A stretch of DNA of 64,000 nt from Isoetes taiwanensis. Its lineage: Eukaryota; Streptophyta; Lycopodiopsida; Isoetales; Isoetaceae. Both the position numbers and the translations under genes were made by a program. The notes under the pieces were generated by a model. The model was not told where the DNA came from. It was given only the letters and a program-made list of their open reading frames with translations, and made no database searches. The DNA is taken from assembly GCA_021234155.1 (NCBI GenBank), contig JAJEKV010000539.1, positions 62,001 through 126,000 of the forward strand, given 5' to 3'. How positions within the stretch are numbered: the first letter of the stretch is position 1; each line of letters opens with the position of its first letter. This document shows, in pieces, positions 1 through 9,936 of this stretch.

Positions 1-758
1 GATCTCCTCATTCAGCCCCTTCAATATAGCTTCCATCGCATGCTTTTCACTCAATTTTGGTACATAAAGCCTTAGCCTCATGAATTCCTCTCAGATATTT
101 CTCGACAGACTTGTTGCCTTGCCGCAACCTATAAACCTCGCTTGCATCATACTAGACTTATGTTTCCTTGGGGCGTAATGGGCGCTTTGAAGGCTTTAGC
201 AAACTTCTAACCGAACTTAAGCATCCCTCGCTTAAGCCATGTGCCTTTGCATAACCCTTCCACCAAATTTGGTCGCGGCTCCTTTCAAGTTGGTTGTTGC
301 CACTCTTCCTTTGTCTTTATCCTTCATGCCATAAGCATTATATACGCACTCATCTCGTCCGACCATGCCTTTGCTTCTAATCCCACCGTTTCTCCCCGGA
401 AGAATTTCCCAATTCAAGGGCCTTCCATACATTGCCCAAAGGCGGAATCTACCTTCTTCGGTAGTCGTAATTCGGTGTCCCTTTTGTCGTCCATCAGGTG
501 TTTTTCCGCCTTCCCTCTTCGGTGTTCCTTTGCCTTCCATCTGCTCGGGTCCTGGGCTTGCTCTTCCTCTTCCTCGAAGTCGAGTCCGAGTTTGAGCTTG
601 AAGTCGGAGGAGGAGCTGGGGATCTCCTTCTCTTGCTCCTCTTCTTGTCCCTTCGGCTTTTCGAAGCTGATGCTTGTGGCAATTGAGCATTGCCCAATCA
701 ACAACTGCTCCCGCCAGGCGCTAATAGAGCCTTTATCATTTTCAAGGTCCGTCCTCAT
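1..758 (-). pseudogene. Ty3/gypsy-like gag remnant
   Basis: On the minus strand, reading from about 758 to 1, there is an acidic, low-complexity stretch (runs of Glu and Ser) followed by a capsid-like segment. Within positions 200-1 the reading contains VYRLRQGNKSVEKYL and then KHAMEAILKGLNEEI, the pattern of the Retrotrans_gag family (an R-Q-G-x-x-S-V-E-x-Y core followed by a short helix ending in GL). The two pieces lie in different frames, so at least one frameshift separates them, and stops occur upstream. It runs off the left edge of the window. The role in an intact element would be capsid formation. It probably belongs with the minus-strand ORFs at 2-4.5 kb and perhaps with the LTR at 5148-6850. 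Family assignment comes from motif reading only. Confidence 0.5.
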
Positions 759-1576
759 CAGGATATCTCCTCCTCGGGGTCATGGGTTCCATTTCTTCAA
801 ATAAGTTCCTTCCCGGGTGTGGCTTGGCGGGTCCGCATCTTTCCCTAAGGTCTTGGCGTTTGCTCACATCCTTGGGCCTCTAACCGCATACACAAGTAGT
901 TCATGGCTATATGGTTAGTTTTACTTGTTCTCTTGCATTATTTATGGTTTGTTGGTATAATTGTGGAACAAAATATATCAACAAAACATTTAAAGTGCAA
1001 AAAGATTATATTCATATATTATATAATATTTTAGTACAAAAAGTGTCCGGATCAAGAGTCTAACTAGTCTTGAAATGCCGGTAAGATGGGTTGTCCTCAA
1101 GGAACTTTTAACTTGGGCGTTCCTACCGAAGGCCCTAAAGTTCTCGATGTCTTTGCCGACGACAGCCAAAGGCAAGGTCTCACCAAATCTTCTACCTCGG
1201 GTCGGATGTAAGAGCTGCGGTGGACCGGGCCCCGCCGCCGATGGGGTATGGCGGTCGTCGAAAGAGGTCAAGTGCCATTGCTCTCTTGACTGTGACAAAG
1301 AGGGGTCGACATTTGGCGCTTATTCGCAGCATGCCCGCCGAAGCCGTAGAGTGCAATGAGCATGAACACTCCTTCTTCACCTCGCCGGGGCTGAACTTGC
1401 GGTGGATTACCGCTTATTCTCCCATCTAGCAGCGTGGGCTGAGGTAGTACCTCGTGGACTGTCATTGTGCGTTGCCGGCCTCGGCTTGATTGACCTCCCC
1501 GTTCTATGCGTCCCCTCACAGATTCGCCGACCTCTATCTCCATAAGCTCCCTCAGTAGTCCGCATTATGGTGTCGA

Positions 1577-2397
1577 CTACCGAGGTCGATTCCTTCTCCT
1601 CTTAATGGAGGTGGTGTCGAAGGTCTCGTGATTAGAATGCTCGCGGGTCTTCCCACGGATCCCCATCTGCTTCTGGAGGGCAAGGAACTCCTCCTCCGCT
1701 TGGCAGCTCTTACGCTCCTCCATCATTTGCCTGATATTGCTTTGAGGCCTTGTATACCGAGTGCATTCTCCCAGATAAGTGCTCCGCTTCCTTACTTGAG
1801 CGAGTTTGAGGCTCCCGCACGATGAAGTCGCCCAAGTCCGGATTGCCGTGAGTTGGTGGAGTAGTTCATCCAACGGAAGCCTCTCCCCCTCGCATTCGGA
1901 AGGTTACGGATGTCGCCGAGGAGTAAATACTACCTCCGATGATGATCCTGGCTAGGCTTGTGATGCCTAGCCAAGTGGGGGAGCAATCGTGGTCCTGCCG
2001 GCCCGCCAAGTTGGTCATCTCCTCGCTCGCTTTGCAGCATTTTTCCTCCTCCGGAATGAGTCCGTCTTCATGGGGACACTCTTCTTCTCCGTCTTTTCCT
2101 TCTTGCTCTTTGTCTTTTGCAAAAGCATCTGCTCTTCTTCTGAGGCTGCTATGGGGTCCACCTCCATGGGAGGATAGAGGGTTCCCCCATTGGGTTTTCG
2201 CGGTGGGATAAGAAGATGGCTAAGGCCACGGTGTAGGAGAATACTTGGTCCTCGGTATCGCCGGGACCATGTAGTCCCCGCACCTCCAGGCTTTGTTGGG
2301 GTACTTGGCGATGTTGGGGACATCCCCCAAGGCTGATTGAAGGGATGGGGGAACAAAATAGCCTGCGGCAAGGGGAGCGGACAAGGGAGGGTCCCAC
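1577..2397 (-). pseudogene. Decayed minus-strand transposon ORF segment
   Basis: Several overlapping minus-strand open stretches in this GC-richer region look like one broken reading frame: a Pro/Gly-rich part (about 2400-2200) followed by a Lys/Glu-rich, probably nuclear or nucleic-acid-binding part (about 2150-2015), then a second charged stretch at 1873-1577. Frames change between parts. I do not recognise a domain. Position and base composition match the accessory ORF at 3.4-4.5 kb and the gag-like remnant at 1-758, so the parsimonious reading is non-pol internal sequence of a large gypsy-type retrotransposon. Confidence 0.35.
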
Positions 2398-2659
2398 CTA
2401 GCTTGGAATTCGCTAGGACTTGTCTATATGTCGGGTTGCATTTAGCTGAAGCTTGGATGTCAATTTCTTGCCAAAGACTTGAAAGATGTCATTGACATAC
2501 GCCTCGCCAGAAAGGCATGGGCCTTTGGCTACCGCACCATCAATTTGAAGTCAAAGTGGCCATTGATCTAGCAAGGAAGGGGGTATCAAACGAATGCAGT
2601 AAGGCCAGGAGCCTGGAAGATCGCCTAAGCAAGTGGAGAGCAAACTTGTAGGGTGTCAA

Positions 2660-3136
2660 ATGAAAAATGATGGACCTATTTATAGAAAATGGGAAACCCT
2701 AATTTTTGGATGACCTAGAATTTCTTTGAGATTAGGTGATTCTCGACCTATTAAAGGATGCAATTGTAAGTTTGAAGACTACTTCTAGGGTTTGAGCATG
2801 CTAAGAACAACTAATGAACCTATTGCAACAACTTGGAGATCATTTGGTGAAGAAAATATTTACGAGGTCTCACACGTTGCGCCCAGACCGATTTTGAGAA
2901 TCTCATTTTCTGTCCTGGCGCGACGTGTGAGACATGGGTCCTAATTGGGCTAGACTTAATCAATTTGGGTGATTTAAGGCTGTAATTCCACTAAACTCGT
3001 CGAAGTTAGGCGTAATTGACCCCCTTATTTGGTCGATTTGGAGCTGTTTTGGGCACTTTTGGGCATGGTCTCACCGTTGCGCCCGGCCCAGATTTTGAGA
3101 ATCTCAAAATGTTTGACAGGCGATGACGTGTGAGAC
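2660..3136. repeat. Paired-hairpin cassette, copy 1
   Basis: A TATA-like CTATTTATAG at about 2669 is followed by two imperfect inverted repeats. The first, 2867-2933, has 17-nt arms (GTCTCACACGTTGCGCC at 2867-2883 and its complement with one mismatch at 2917-2933). The second, 3068-3136, has the same arms in slightly diverged form (one-nucleotide gaps). The loop of both contains TGAGAATCTCA; in the second this extends to a 19-nt palindrome at 3092-3110. The same arrangement returns at 4585-4939. It lies inside retrotransposon-derived sequence; the function is unknown. Confidence 0.7.
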
Positions 3137-3401
3137 ATCGTCTCAATTTTGCTTAAAAACTCCAATTTTATCAAATCAAAAGCTAGAATTCTATAACTTG
3201 ACTTAATTAAGCTAGATTAGACACATTATTTATCCACAAAATTCTTTATATTAACAAAATTTCTATTATTTATAAAAAGTCTCAAGGCGTTCTCCCTTGA
3301 TGTGCTGGCGCAAGATACATGTCTGCCTCATGAGGGTAACCCTCTTGGCGTGTCTTGTGCGAGGCCGTCGGATCTTCAAAATCTTTGCACTATTTTCGCT
3401 T

Positions 3402-4475
3402 CTAATGCTTCACAGCAAGCACTTGACATCTCATCCGGTCACCGCATATACGTATTATACTCCTGCATAACCTCGCGGACCAAGCGTTGAAGCGGTGCGG
3501 GGGATCAAGAGTCCGTAACTTCTCACGGAAGTGCGGATTTCCTTGAGGGCTCTGTTCTCCAACTTCTTCTTTGCCGGGCCCGCTTCTTTCTGGGTGTGCT
3601 GGGGAGGCTTGGGCTTTGGTGGGGGGGCTTGAGTCCGACTCTTGGTGGGTGTCCGCCTTCAATCGCTTTCTCACCGTGGCTCCGGTAATAGGCATTGTAG
3701 GCCTCCCACCGCCATGTATGCGTTTGTGCTAGTTCTTTGATCCTCTTCTGATAGACCTTGGACAGTCTATCACATATGCCTCCCATTGTGGCGTGGGGCT
3801 TGACTATCCCACGCCGGATTGGGGGCTTCTCGCACCCTAGAGCCTCCTCCCGCTCTTGTGGCACTACTGGGGCACTTCCTTCTCTACAGGCGGGGGTTTT
3901 GACGAACTCGCTCCATCTGTGCCGGGTACGTAGTCTTGGTCCGAGTCGTCGGTGGAAGGCGGGGTCTCTTCGCCTGATGGTTCGTTGATTACGGGACCCG
4001 TCGCTCGCTTGCCGACCTTCACAACTTTCCTGCCGGCTGCCTTGATGGCTTTGGCCTTTTTCTTCTTTGGCATTTGGATGTGGTACGGTCGTTTTCCCGA
4101 CTCTTCGCCTCTTCGCCCTGCTGGCGTTCTTTGGTTTTCATACTTGCTTATGAAGCGTGCAAGATCGGCTTCTTCATCCGGGGTGAGCTTCGGCGGCTGC
4201 TGCTCTTCTCTCCCTTGCTCCTCGGCTATTGGCTGCCCTGTCTGCTCCCTTCGCTCCCTGGTCCTCTCCTCCTCCGCTGCGATGTCCTCTAAGATTTGAT
4301 GCATGATGTCTGGCCGGTCGTCGTCTATGATGTCGGTGTAATTCGCCCGGACCGATCCTCGCATCTTCATTTCGAAGAGGAATAGCCTTCCCGAAAAGGC
4401 GTTCTTGTAGGACCCTCTCGAAGAGGCTAGGAGCCATTTGGATGATTCGCTTTGCGAGGCTTCCTTTGGGTACAT
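3402..4475 (-). pseudogene. Retrotransposon accessory ORF (unknown, highly charged)
   Basis: The minus strand reads 203 codons without a stop from 4475 to 3864 (ATG at 4475). It continues, frameshifted, from 3864 to 3523 and to 3402. The first part begins with a hydrophobic/aromatic segment, then a Glu/Arg/Gln-rich helix containing HQILEDIAAEEERTRERREQ, a Lys-rich basic patch (PKKKKAKAIKAAGRK) and an acidic Ser/Asp tail. The second part contains DRLSKVYQKRIKELAQTHTW, also helical. Composition suggests a coiled-coil, nucleic-acid-binding protein. I recognise no catalytic domain. Extra ORFs of this kind are known upstream of gag in some plant gypsy lineages. Its placement between a PBS-like site at 5135 and the gag remnant at 1-758 fits that order, but this is inference. 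Confidence 0.4.
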
Positions 4476-4584
4476 TTTGTCACGGAGCCATCATTTGTTG
4501 CCGTCGTCCGAGCTAAGCCTAAGATCGCCTTGGCGGACACGAGCAATTTTCTAAGGAAGGAGCGTGGAAATGGGAGGGGTCTAG

Positions 4585-4939
4585 GTCTATTTATAGGGGT
4601 CAATTTTAGGTCAACCTTTAAACTATCTTTTGGGTTGCTTAAACATCTCAAACCCCTAATTAAACAAGGTCTCATTGACGTTAAGCCTACACTTTGGGTG
4701 AAGAATCTCAAAATACATCTGGCGTGGCGGTATGAGACATGGTGGGACCCACTACTAAGTTTTGTACTTTTAAAACATGTAACATGCCAATTCTAATGAT
4801 TCTTAGCTTAATTTTAGATTTATCAATTTATTTTCTTTGTGATTTATGACTTTTTTTAAGCGTTTAAAATTTGAATGTCTCACCGCGTTGCTTATTAATT
4901 TTGAGAATCTCAAAATCATCTGGCCTTTGACGTGTGGAC
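4585..4939. repeat. Paired-hairpin cassette, copy 2
   Basis: A second copy of the cassette at 2660-3136: CTATTTATAG at about 4588, then degenerate hairpins at 4669-4738 (GTCTCAT... to ...TATGAGAC) and 4877-4939 (GTCTCACCGCGTTG... to ...GACGTGTGGAC). Both loops keep AGAATCTCAAAA. The spacing between the two hairpin starts is about 208 nt here and 201 nt in copy 1. The arms have decayed more than in copy 1. Confidence 0.6.
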
Positions 4940-5134
4940 CATCCCTACTTTTGGAAGGTTGGCTCATCAATTCTTAATATTTTTACGTTTTCGTTTATTT
5001 TAATTGTTACTAGCTTAGCAAAACTACAAAAATGAGAAAAAATTTTCCCCATTTTTCGAGGTTTAAGGATCCTATCAAGTTAGTACTCTTTGGGAACATG
5101 GTGATTGCTTTGCTCTTGGTCACCAAGAACATTG

Positions 5135-5147
5135 CTACGATACCCTT
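5135..5147 (-). other. Degenerate primer-binding site
   Basis: Read on the minus strand, the bases directly after the LTR end (…ACGTCACA) are AAGGGTATCGTAGC, a decayed form of the initiator tRNA-Met complement TTGGTATCAGAGC. This places the internal region of the element at lower coordinates and sets the LTR orientation as minus. Confidence 0.45.
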
Positions 5148-6850
5148 TGTGACGTCCCCTACTAGTATCACGGTGCACTCCCGTAAACAAGCAGGAGTTC
5201 ATCCCCCATACCAGCTCCATCGTCTGCAAGCCCTCCACATAACAAGAAATGGCAGTAGCGGGTTCCGGTGGGAAGAGTGAAGGGTCATTTACCCGTCTCC
5301 CTCGGGGTCTACCTAGCTGGAAAAGCGTAAACATACATGTCAGTATATAGCATAAGCACATATCCACCCCCAAGGGTGGTCCATCACATCTGCATAAACA
5401 AGGTGAGCACAATACATATGAGGCTCAGACTCAAGGGATGGAGCGGCTTGGGTCTCGAGTTCATTGCGAGCATGAAATTCATGGCAATGGATTTGGGTGG
5501 CATATGAACATGGCATAGGGTTGTCCGCTCCATCGCCCCTCCTGTGCACACTTTGCGCAGTAGGCTGAAAAAGTGTTGGGACTGGCCAGAGCCATAGGGT
5601 GCATAGCCAAAAGGGCTATTCCTGGGTTTCATCTCCCCAGTCCCGATGGGGCAGGTAGGAATCACTTCCTCCAGAGGTCTACATGCTGACTCAAGGTGAC
5701 TAGAGGACCACTGCCCGTATTCGACTTGAACCCATTGGAAGGTGAACCCCACCCCACGGGTGTCGAGCCCATGCCTTACCCGCACTCAGTGGTAAGGCAT
5801 TAGACCTAGTCACAAGGATCCCCGGTAGCACTAACACACCATAGGGATCGTTCAAGAGTCAGAACACGAACCTCCTTCTAAGCCAGTCTGGCCCTTTCAC
5901 CCACAACCAGGTGTGGTTCTTGTGCACAGGCCGAATCTACAGTGTGCTAGAGAGGCTACTCTAGGAGCATCTACTACCAAGCTTTAGGTCTCTACCCCCC
6001 TTCCCAATACAAGGAGCTCATAGAGAAACATCATCCATATACATCACATAAGAACTAAAGAACTAGATCTAATCTATATCATAGAGTTAGGTTCTTTAGT
6101 TAGAAGCTGGTATCTAGAGATCTAGAAGGCTGCTATGGGCAATTTAATAGGCTAAACCTACTGATTCTATGACTGAAATAGGGTTTAGACTATTTAATTG
6201 GCCAAATACCTGATCCTTAGTGGCTCCTCGACTGGAGCTCGACCATCCTTTGAGCAGCTCGAATCAAGGGAAACTAATGGTGCAATTCTCTCGGGAGAGC
6301 GGGATGCGGTTTTGGCTGTTGAGGCAGCCAAAGCGAGTTCTAAAAACCTAGAAAGCGAAAATTGGGCAAGTTAGGGTTTCTCTCCTTTAATAGACAAGGG
6401 GTTGGCTAGGGTTTCCAATTATCCCCTTTAGGCATGTGGGATAATTGGGAATGGGCCCACTTGCCTTTAATGGCTAGGTGGCAAAATGTGCCCACATGGA
6501 AATGTGTGCCCACATTTAATGTGTACATTGGAAAATGTGCACATTAATTGCACCTATGGGTGTGGCCCACTTGGCATGAAGTGTCCACATGGAAATATGT
6601 GCCCACATTAATGTGTACATTGGAAAATGTGCACATTACTAGTTGCCCATATTTCTGGCAAGTTGCCCTCTAGGGCTACTCACTGCTACGTTAGCGTGCA
6701 GACGTCGGTCGGAGTGGCGTGTCGGAGCGTGGCAACGCGATCGATATGCGTCACGGGGACCGTATATCGTCACCGGAAACGTCCACGGCGGTTCTTAAGG
6801 CCTATTGGTATTGCTCTTCAGGGATATTGTAACGGTGTGCCATCGTCACA
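5148..6850 (-). mobile_element. Ty3/gypsy-type LTR, about 1.7 kb (copy A)
   Basis: The plus strand starts TGTGACGTCCCC at 5148 and ends CATCGTCACA at 6850, giving the short inverted termini TGTGACG/CGTCACA typical of gypsy LTRs. Most of its length is alignable by eye with 56159-57775 (for example the shared stretches around CATACCAGCTCCAT, CTCCAGAGGTCTACATGC and GGTTCTTTAGTTAGA). That copy carries a target duplication, confirming a mobile origin. Internal short repeats of the type AATGTGTGCCCACATT occur at 6480-6640. No ORF in it is credible; open stretches on both strands are chance. A PBS-like site abuts its lower-coordinate end. Confidence 0.65.
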
Positions 6851-6871
6851 GTCACAGGTTCAAGAGTGGAC

Positions 6872-6886
6872 TGGCTCTGATACCAA
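6872..6886 (-). other. Primer-binding site for initiator tRNA-Met
   Basis: The minus strand reads TGGTATCAGAGCCAG, the canonical plant LTR-retrotransposon PBS, three bases beyond an LTR-like end (CATTGTATCA, then ATT). It belongs to an element whose LTR lies at 6889 and above and whose internal region has been interrupted almost at once by LTR copy A. Confidence 0.75.
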
Positions 6887-6888
6887 AT

Positions 6889-7440
6889 TGATACAATGAA
6901 GGAAATTTAAACAATTCAAACAACTAAGTACTAATAAAAGCTCCACTTCAATCTTTAGAAGGGATTAACCACCCAACCGGGCTTAGGCTTATTTGCAAGA
7001 AATCGTTATCCTGCCTCTTAAATCGCAACCAGATCACTACGCACTAAAGACAAGATCATTCAACACAGAACTTGCAAGGCGGAAGGTTTCTTTAGGACGC
7101 TCAATCCGGATTCCTATGTCTAGAACAGAAGATAGCACTTGCTTTTATAGTCAGAAAGATCCTATTTCTGAGTTGCCCTTTTTCGGCCCTAAATATCTTT
7201 CTAAAAGGTCAGGGATCCGATTTAGCTGTGATCCGACCAGAAATATCCGGATTCCAATCTGAGGCTGGACCAAATTGACCTTTTTCCATCGGTTTAGGAA
7301 GCTTCGATATGGCGGGCTATTTTTAATTTGTCATGCGACCCGATATCAGCCACTCAACATTTATCTTATATTTGAACCATTGGTTTTTATAGTTTTTAAA
7401 CTACCCATCTAATGTCTAATATCTAATGTTAAATAATTTA
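6889..7440 (-). mobile_element. LTR remnant with promoter-like TATA box (minus strand)
   Basis: The lower-coordinate boundary TGATACAATG at 6889 is the reverse of an LTR 3' end (…CATTGTATCA), followed on the minus strand by a perfect PBS. At 7141-7150 the minus strand carries CTATAAAAGC, a good TATA box placed as expected for an LTR U3/R boundary. The upper boundary is not clear; base composition turns AT-rich at about 7370-7445, which may be U3 or flanking DNA. Confidence 0.5.
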
Positions 7441-7444
7441 CCCT

Positions 7445-8660
7445 TTATGAATTATTTACTAGACCTTGAAACTCTAACTCCAGTTGCGTTTTTGCCTGAG
7501 CCTCTCCCCAAGGCGTTAAGCGTAATGAGTTACTACCGGGATTAAAAACCCCGCCGAAGGGTTTTCGAGGAAAAACCGTGGCAACAATCGACCCTTTGAC
7601 AAAGCTGCTTTCAATATCTGAAATGCAAAACATACAAATATATACATCGATATCTGCAGACCCATAGTGCCGATCACGGCCAAAGGGCAAAGGTGGGCTC
7701 GCCAGGATCCATTACCTCGTGATGTACAACCCTAGAGCACGTCTCGACGATGTGTTCATCGGCAAATGTAGGGGCAAGTCCCGTGCATACTAAGAGAACG
7801 ATTCCGCCCGGATCGACGGTGAATCGCCGGGCAACTCACGGAAAGTCGCGAGACTCATCCTCAATGGCACCCGTTTGATAAAGACTGACAGAGTCTGTCC
7901 CGGCGGGGCTCCCCCAAATCCACCCGCCTGGCTCTCGATGGAAGATGGTGGACACCGCGGGCGAATGGAGGCAATGAGTCCAAGGGCTTTTCGTGGGGAC
8001 CGAACTAGGTAGAGTGCGGGGCCCCGGGCCAACGCGCGGGTTGATGTGCTTTTTGTAATGGGCCGTTTTGACCTGCTGGAGGAGGGATCCCGAGCTTGCC
8101 AAGGAAGCAAGCGTCCGAGTACTCCGCGAGGCGGTCACGATCGGCCTCTGTGTCCCACTGCGCATGACGTGCTCTTGCGTTCCATCTGGCGGGTGAACCT
8201 CGTATGTGCATACCCTTCCTTCCCCACGCCCGCGGCGGAGGACCTCTTACCATGGATCACGGAGGTGGCGTAGCATCCACGCCGGGAGAACTACACACGA
8301 TTATCCACAGAGCATAAGAATACCACATAGAACACATATGAATATCTCAGATTATCCATTCCCCACCATAAGGAATGCAACCTTGATGGAATCCATTAGA
8401 CATTAACTTACCATATTTTCCTTCATGTAATCCCCTTGCCAAACTTACTCATACATCCTATGCCATGTGGGGGTAGTAACTTTCGATGATGAAGACCTTG
8501 ATAGCAATCCAACATGTCGAGGAAGTCACAAGCCTGGTTGTCATATTGATGTGAATCCAATACCTGTGTACTTCGTCTGTGTTACCTCAACAGTGCTCCA
8601 TGCCATAGCCGTACTCAAAAGCCCCCCATAAGTTTCCTATGACCCTCTTGGTCAAACTGC
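7445..8660. other. GC-rich transposon-like sequence, no identifiable gene
   Basis: Open stretches occur on both strands (for example minus 8253-8005 and 8165-7836), but they shadow one another and no domain is visible. The higher GC and position between LTR remnants suggest retrotransposon untranslated or decayed coding sequence. From about 8290 the sequence becomes AT-richer without features. Confidence 0.35.
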
Positions 8661-9054
8661 TCGATCCTATATGGCTTACTTCAAAAGTTCCATCTCAATA
8701 GTTACAATTCAATCATTAGCTATGGTTTTAATATATTTTACTATAAACCTGCTTTCCATAGCAAAGAGATTTAAACATGCAACTAGTGAAAAATCTCAAA
8801 ACACAGCATTTCCACTTAAGAATCAATATACCATGATGACCGCAATTGCATGTAATCCTTGCTACATTATTCTGAATCATAGCTCCACCTCTTTGCTCCT
8901 GATGCTTATGATGTTTCTTTTATTGTCATAGTATCTTTGTTTTGAATTGTTCATGTTCGTATTATCCAAGATGCCAGAGTGTTTCCATGTATGTAGCAGC
9001 AGCTATGGGATCCCCACTTAGTCACTGTTTGGTTTGCTCAGTTTGACGTTGTAT

Positions 9055-9296
9055 ATATATTGATAATACATTGGGAATATTTGAGCTGTTTGATTTGCTC
9101 AATTAGTGATTGGAATATATTAAGTCTGTGAATATGTTGAATGCATAAGCAGAGTTGTCTGTTGAGTTTAGATTGTGGATTTCAATTGCAAAAGAAGATT
9201 TAATTCTTCACTTAAATTCACACCAACATAAATCTAGCCTTAAGTTTTGACAAGTTCCCCAGTTGCCAGGAGGGTCAACTCGGCAGGCTCGTCACA
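9055..9296 (+). mobile_element. LTR remnant (copy C), plus strand
   Basis: This ends in GCTCGTCACA at 9296 and is followed at once by a PBS-like GTTGGTATCAGGG. The last about 240 nt match the reverse complement of 43440-43680 at scattered but ordered blocks (TTGAATGCATAAGCA, AAGTTTTGACAAG, AGGGTCAACTCGGCAGG). The 5' boundary is not defined. Confidence 0.5.
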
Positions 9297-9309
9297 GTTG
9301 GTATCAGGG
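9297..9309 (+). other. Degenerate primer-binding site
   Basis: GTTGGTATCAGGG directly follows an LTR end, one substitution from the initiator tRNA-Met complement TGGTATCAGAG. Only about 130 nt separate it from a polypurine-tract-like AGTGGGAGAGAATG at 9446. Confidence 0.5.
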
Positions 9310-9439
9310 AGGGGCTCGAGTTCGAGTCTCCATGGGGGCAAGTATGACCTAGAATACCGTTGGACGGTAGGTCATGACTTGGTCTTGGACACCATGGGAT
9401 AGTGTGGTCTATGGTTTGTGATGCTCGAGGACAAGCATA

Positions 9440-9616
9440 GTTCTAGTGGGAGAGAATGTAGCGGGCCCATAGAGACCGCTCAAGTAAATCTGGGTGTCGC
9501 GTTCCCGAGACACTGGTATAAATGGGTAGAAGCGACTACGCATGTCGGTTTTGCCCAGAAGCGTCTAGATGGTTTTGCCCAGTTGGCTAACGGCATGTCG
9601 GTTAGGAACGTTACAG
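9440..9616 (+). mobile_element. Short LTR-like block between a polypurine tract and a PBS
   Basis: TCTAGTGGGAGAGAATGT at about 9442-9459 resembles the polypurine tract that precedes gypsy 3' LTRs. The following about 160 nt end in GGAACGTTACAG and are joined directly to a PBS at 9617. An LTR bounded by a PPT on the left and a PBS on the right is what a tandem or recombined element junction would look like. Confidence 0.4.
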
Positions 9617-9629
9617 TTGGTATCAGAGC
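9617..9629 (+). other. Primer-binding site for initiator tRNA-Met
   Basis: TTGGTATCAGAGC on the plus strand, a perfect match to the common plant retrotransposon PBS, 95 nt before the ATG of a gag-like ORF. Confidence 0.7.
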
Positions 9630-9723
9630 AACATTGGGACTTAGAGGGAGTTTGAGAATGATTAGTACTCCTGAAGTAATTTGTTACTGCTCCTATTGTC
9701 TATGTGCAGAGTATTAAGAGATC

Positions 9724-9936
9724 ATGGATGCTGGTGGTGCTAGTAGTGCAAGGGAAGACAGAGTTCAAGACGTAACATGTATCCTGCAAGCTATCCAACA
9801 AGCTCTGCAGCAGAGTGCATCACAGCAAAAGACTGAGGCTGAGAACGCAATTGATAAGGTGTTGAAGGACACCAAAAGAGAAGTGTCCACAGCTGAGAAC
9901 ACAATAGTAGATGATGCTGATGCCTGGCTCCTGTGA
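9724..9936 (+). pseudogene. Truncated gag start of a gypsy-type retrotransposon
   Basis: A 70-codon ORF starts at ATG 9724, 95 nt after a perfect PBS, which is where gag starts in plant gypsy elements. It begins with small and acidic residues, then a Gln-rich helix (ILQAIQQALQQSASQQ) and a Lys/Glu/Asp-rich part, then stops at 9936. Intact gag proteins are several hundred residues long, so this is only the N-terminal part, cut short by decay or a later insertion. No capsid or zinc-knuckle motif is left. Identification rests on context and composition rather than on a conserved domain. Confidence 0.45.

Noticed and set aside
232..804. Long overlapping open frames on both strands at 232-804
   Set aside because: Five frames are open at once because of low-complexity CTTCCTCC/GGAGGAAG composition. 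Only the minus-strand reading leading into the gag-like motif was kept.
5032..5785. ORFs inside LTR copy A on both strands
   Set aside because: The other copy of this LTR at 56.2 kb does not conserve these frames.
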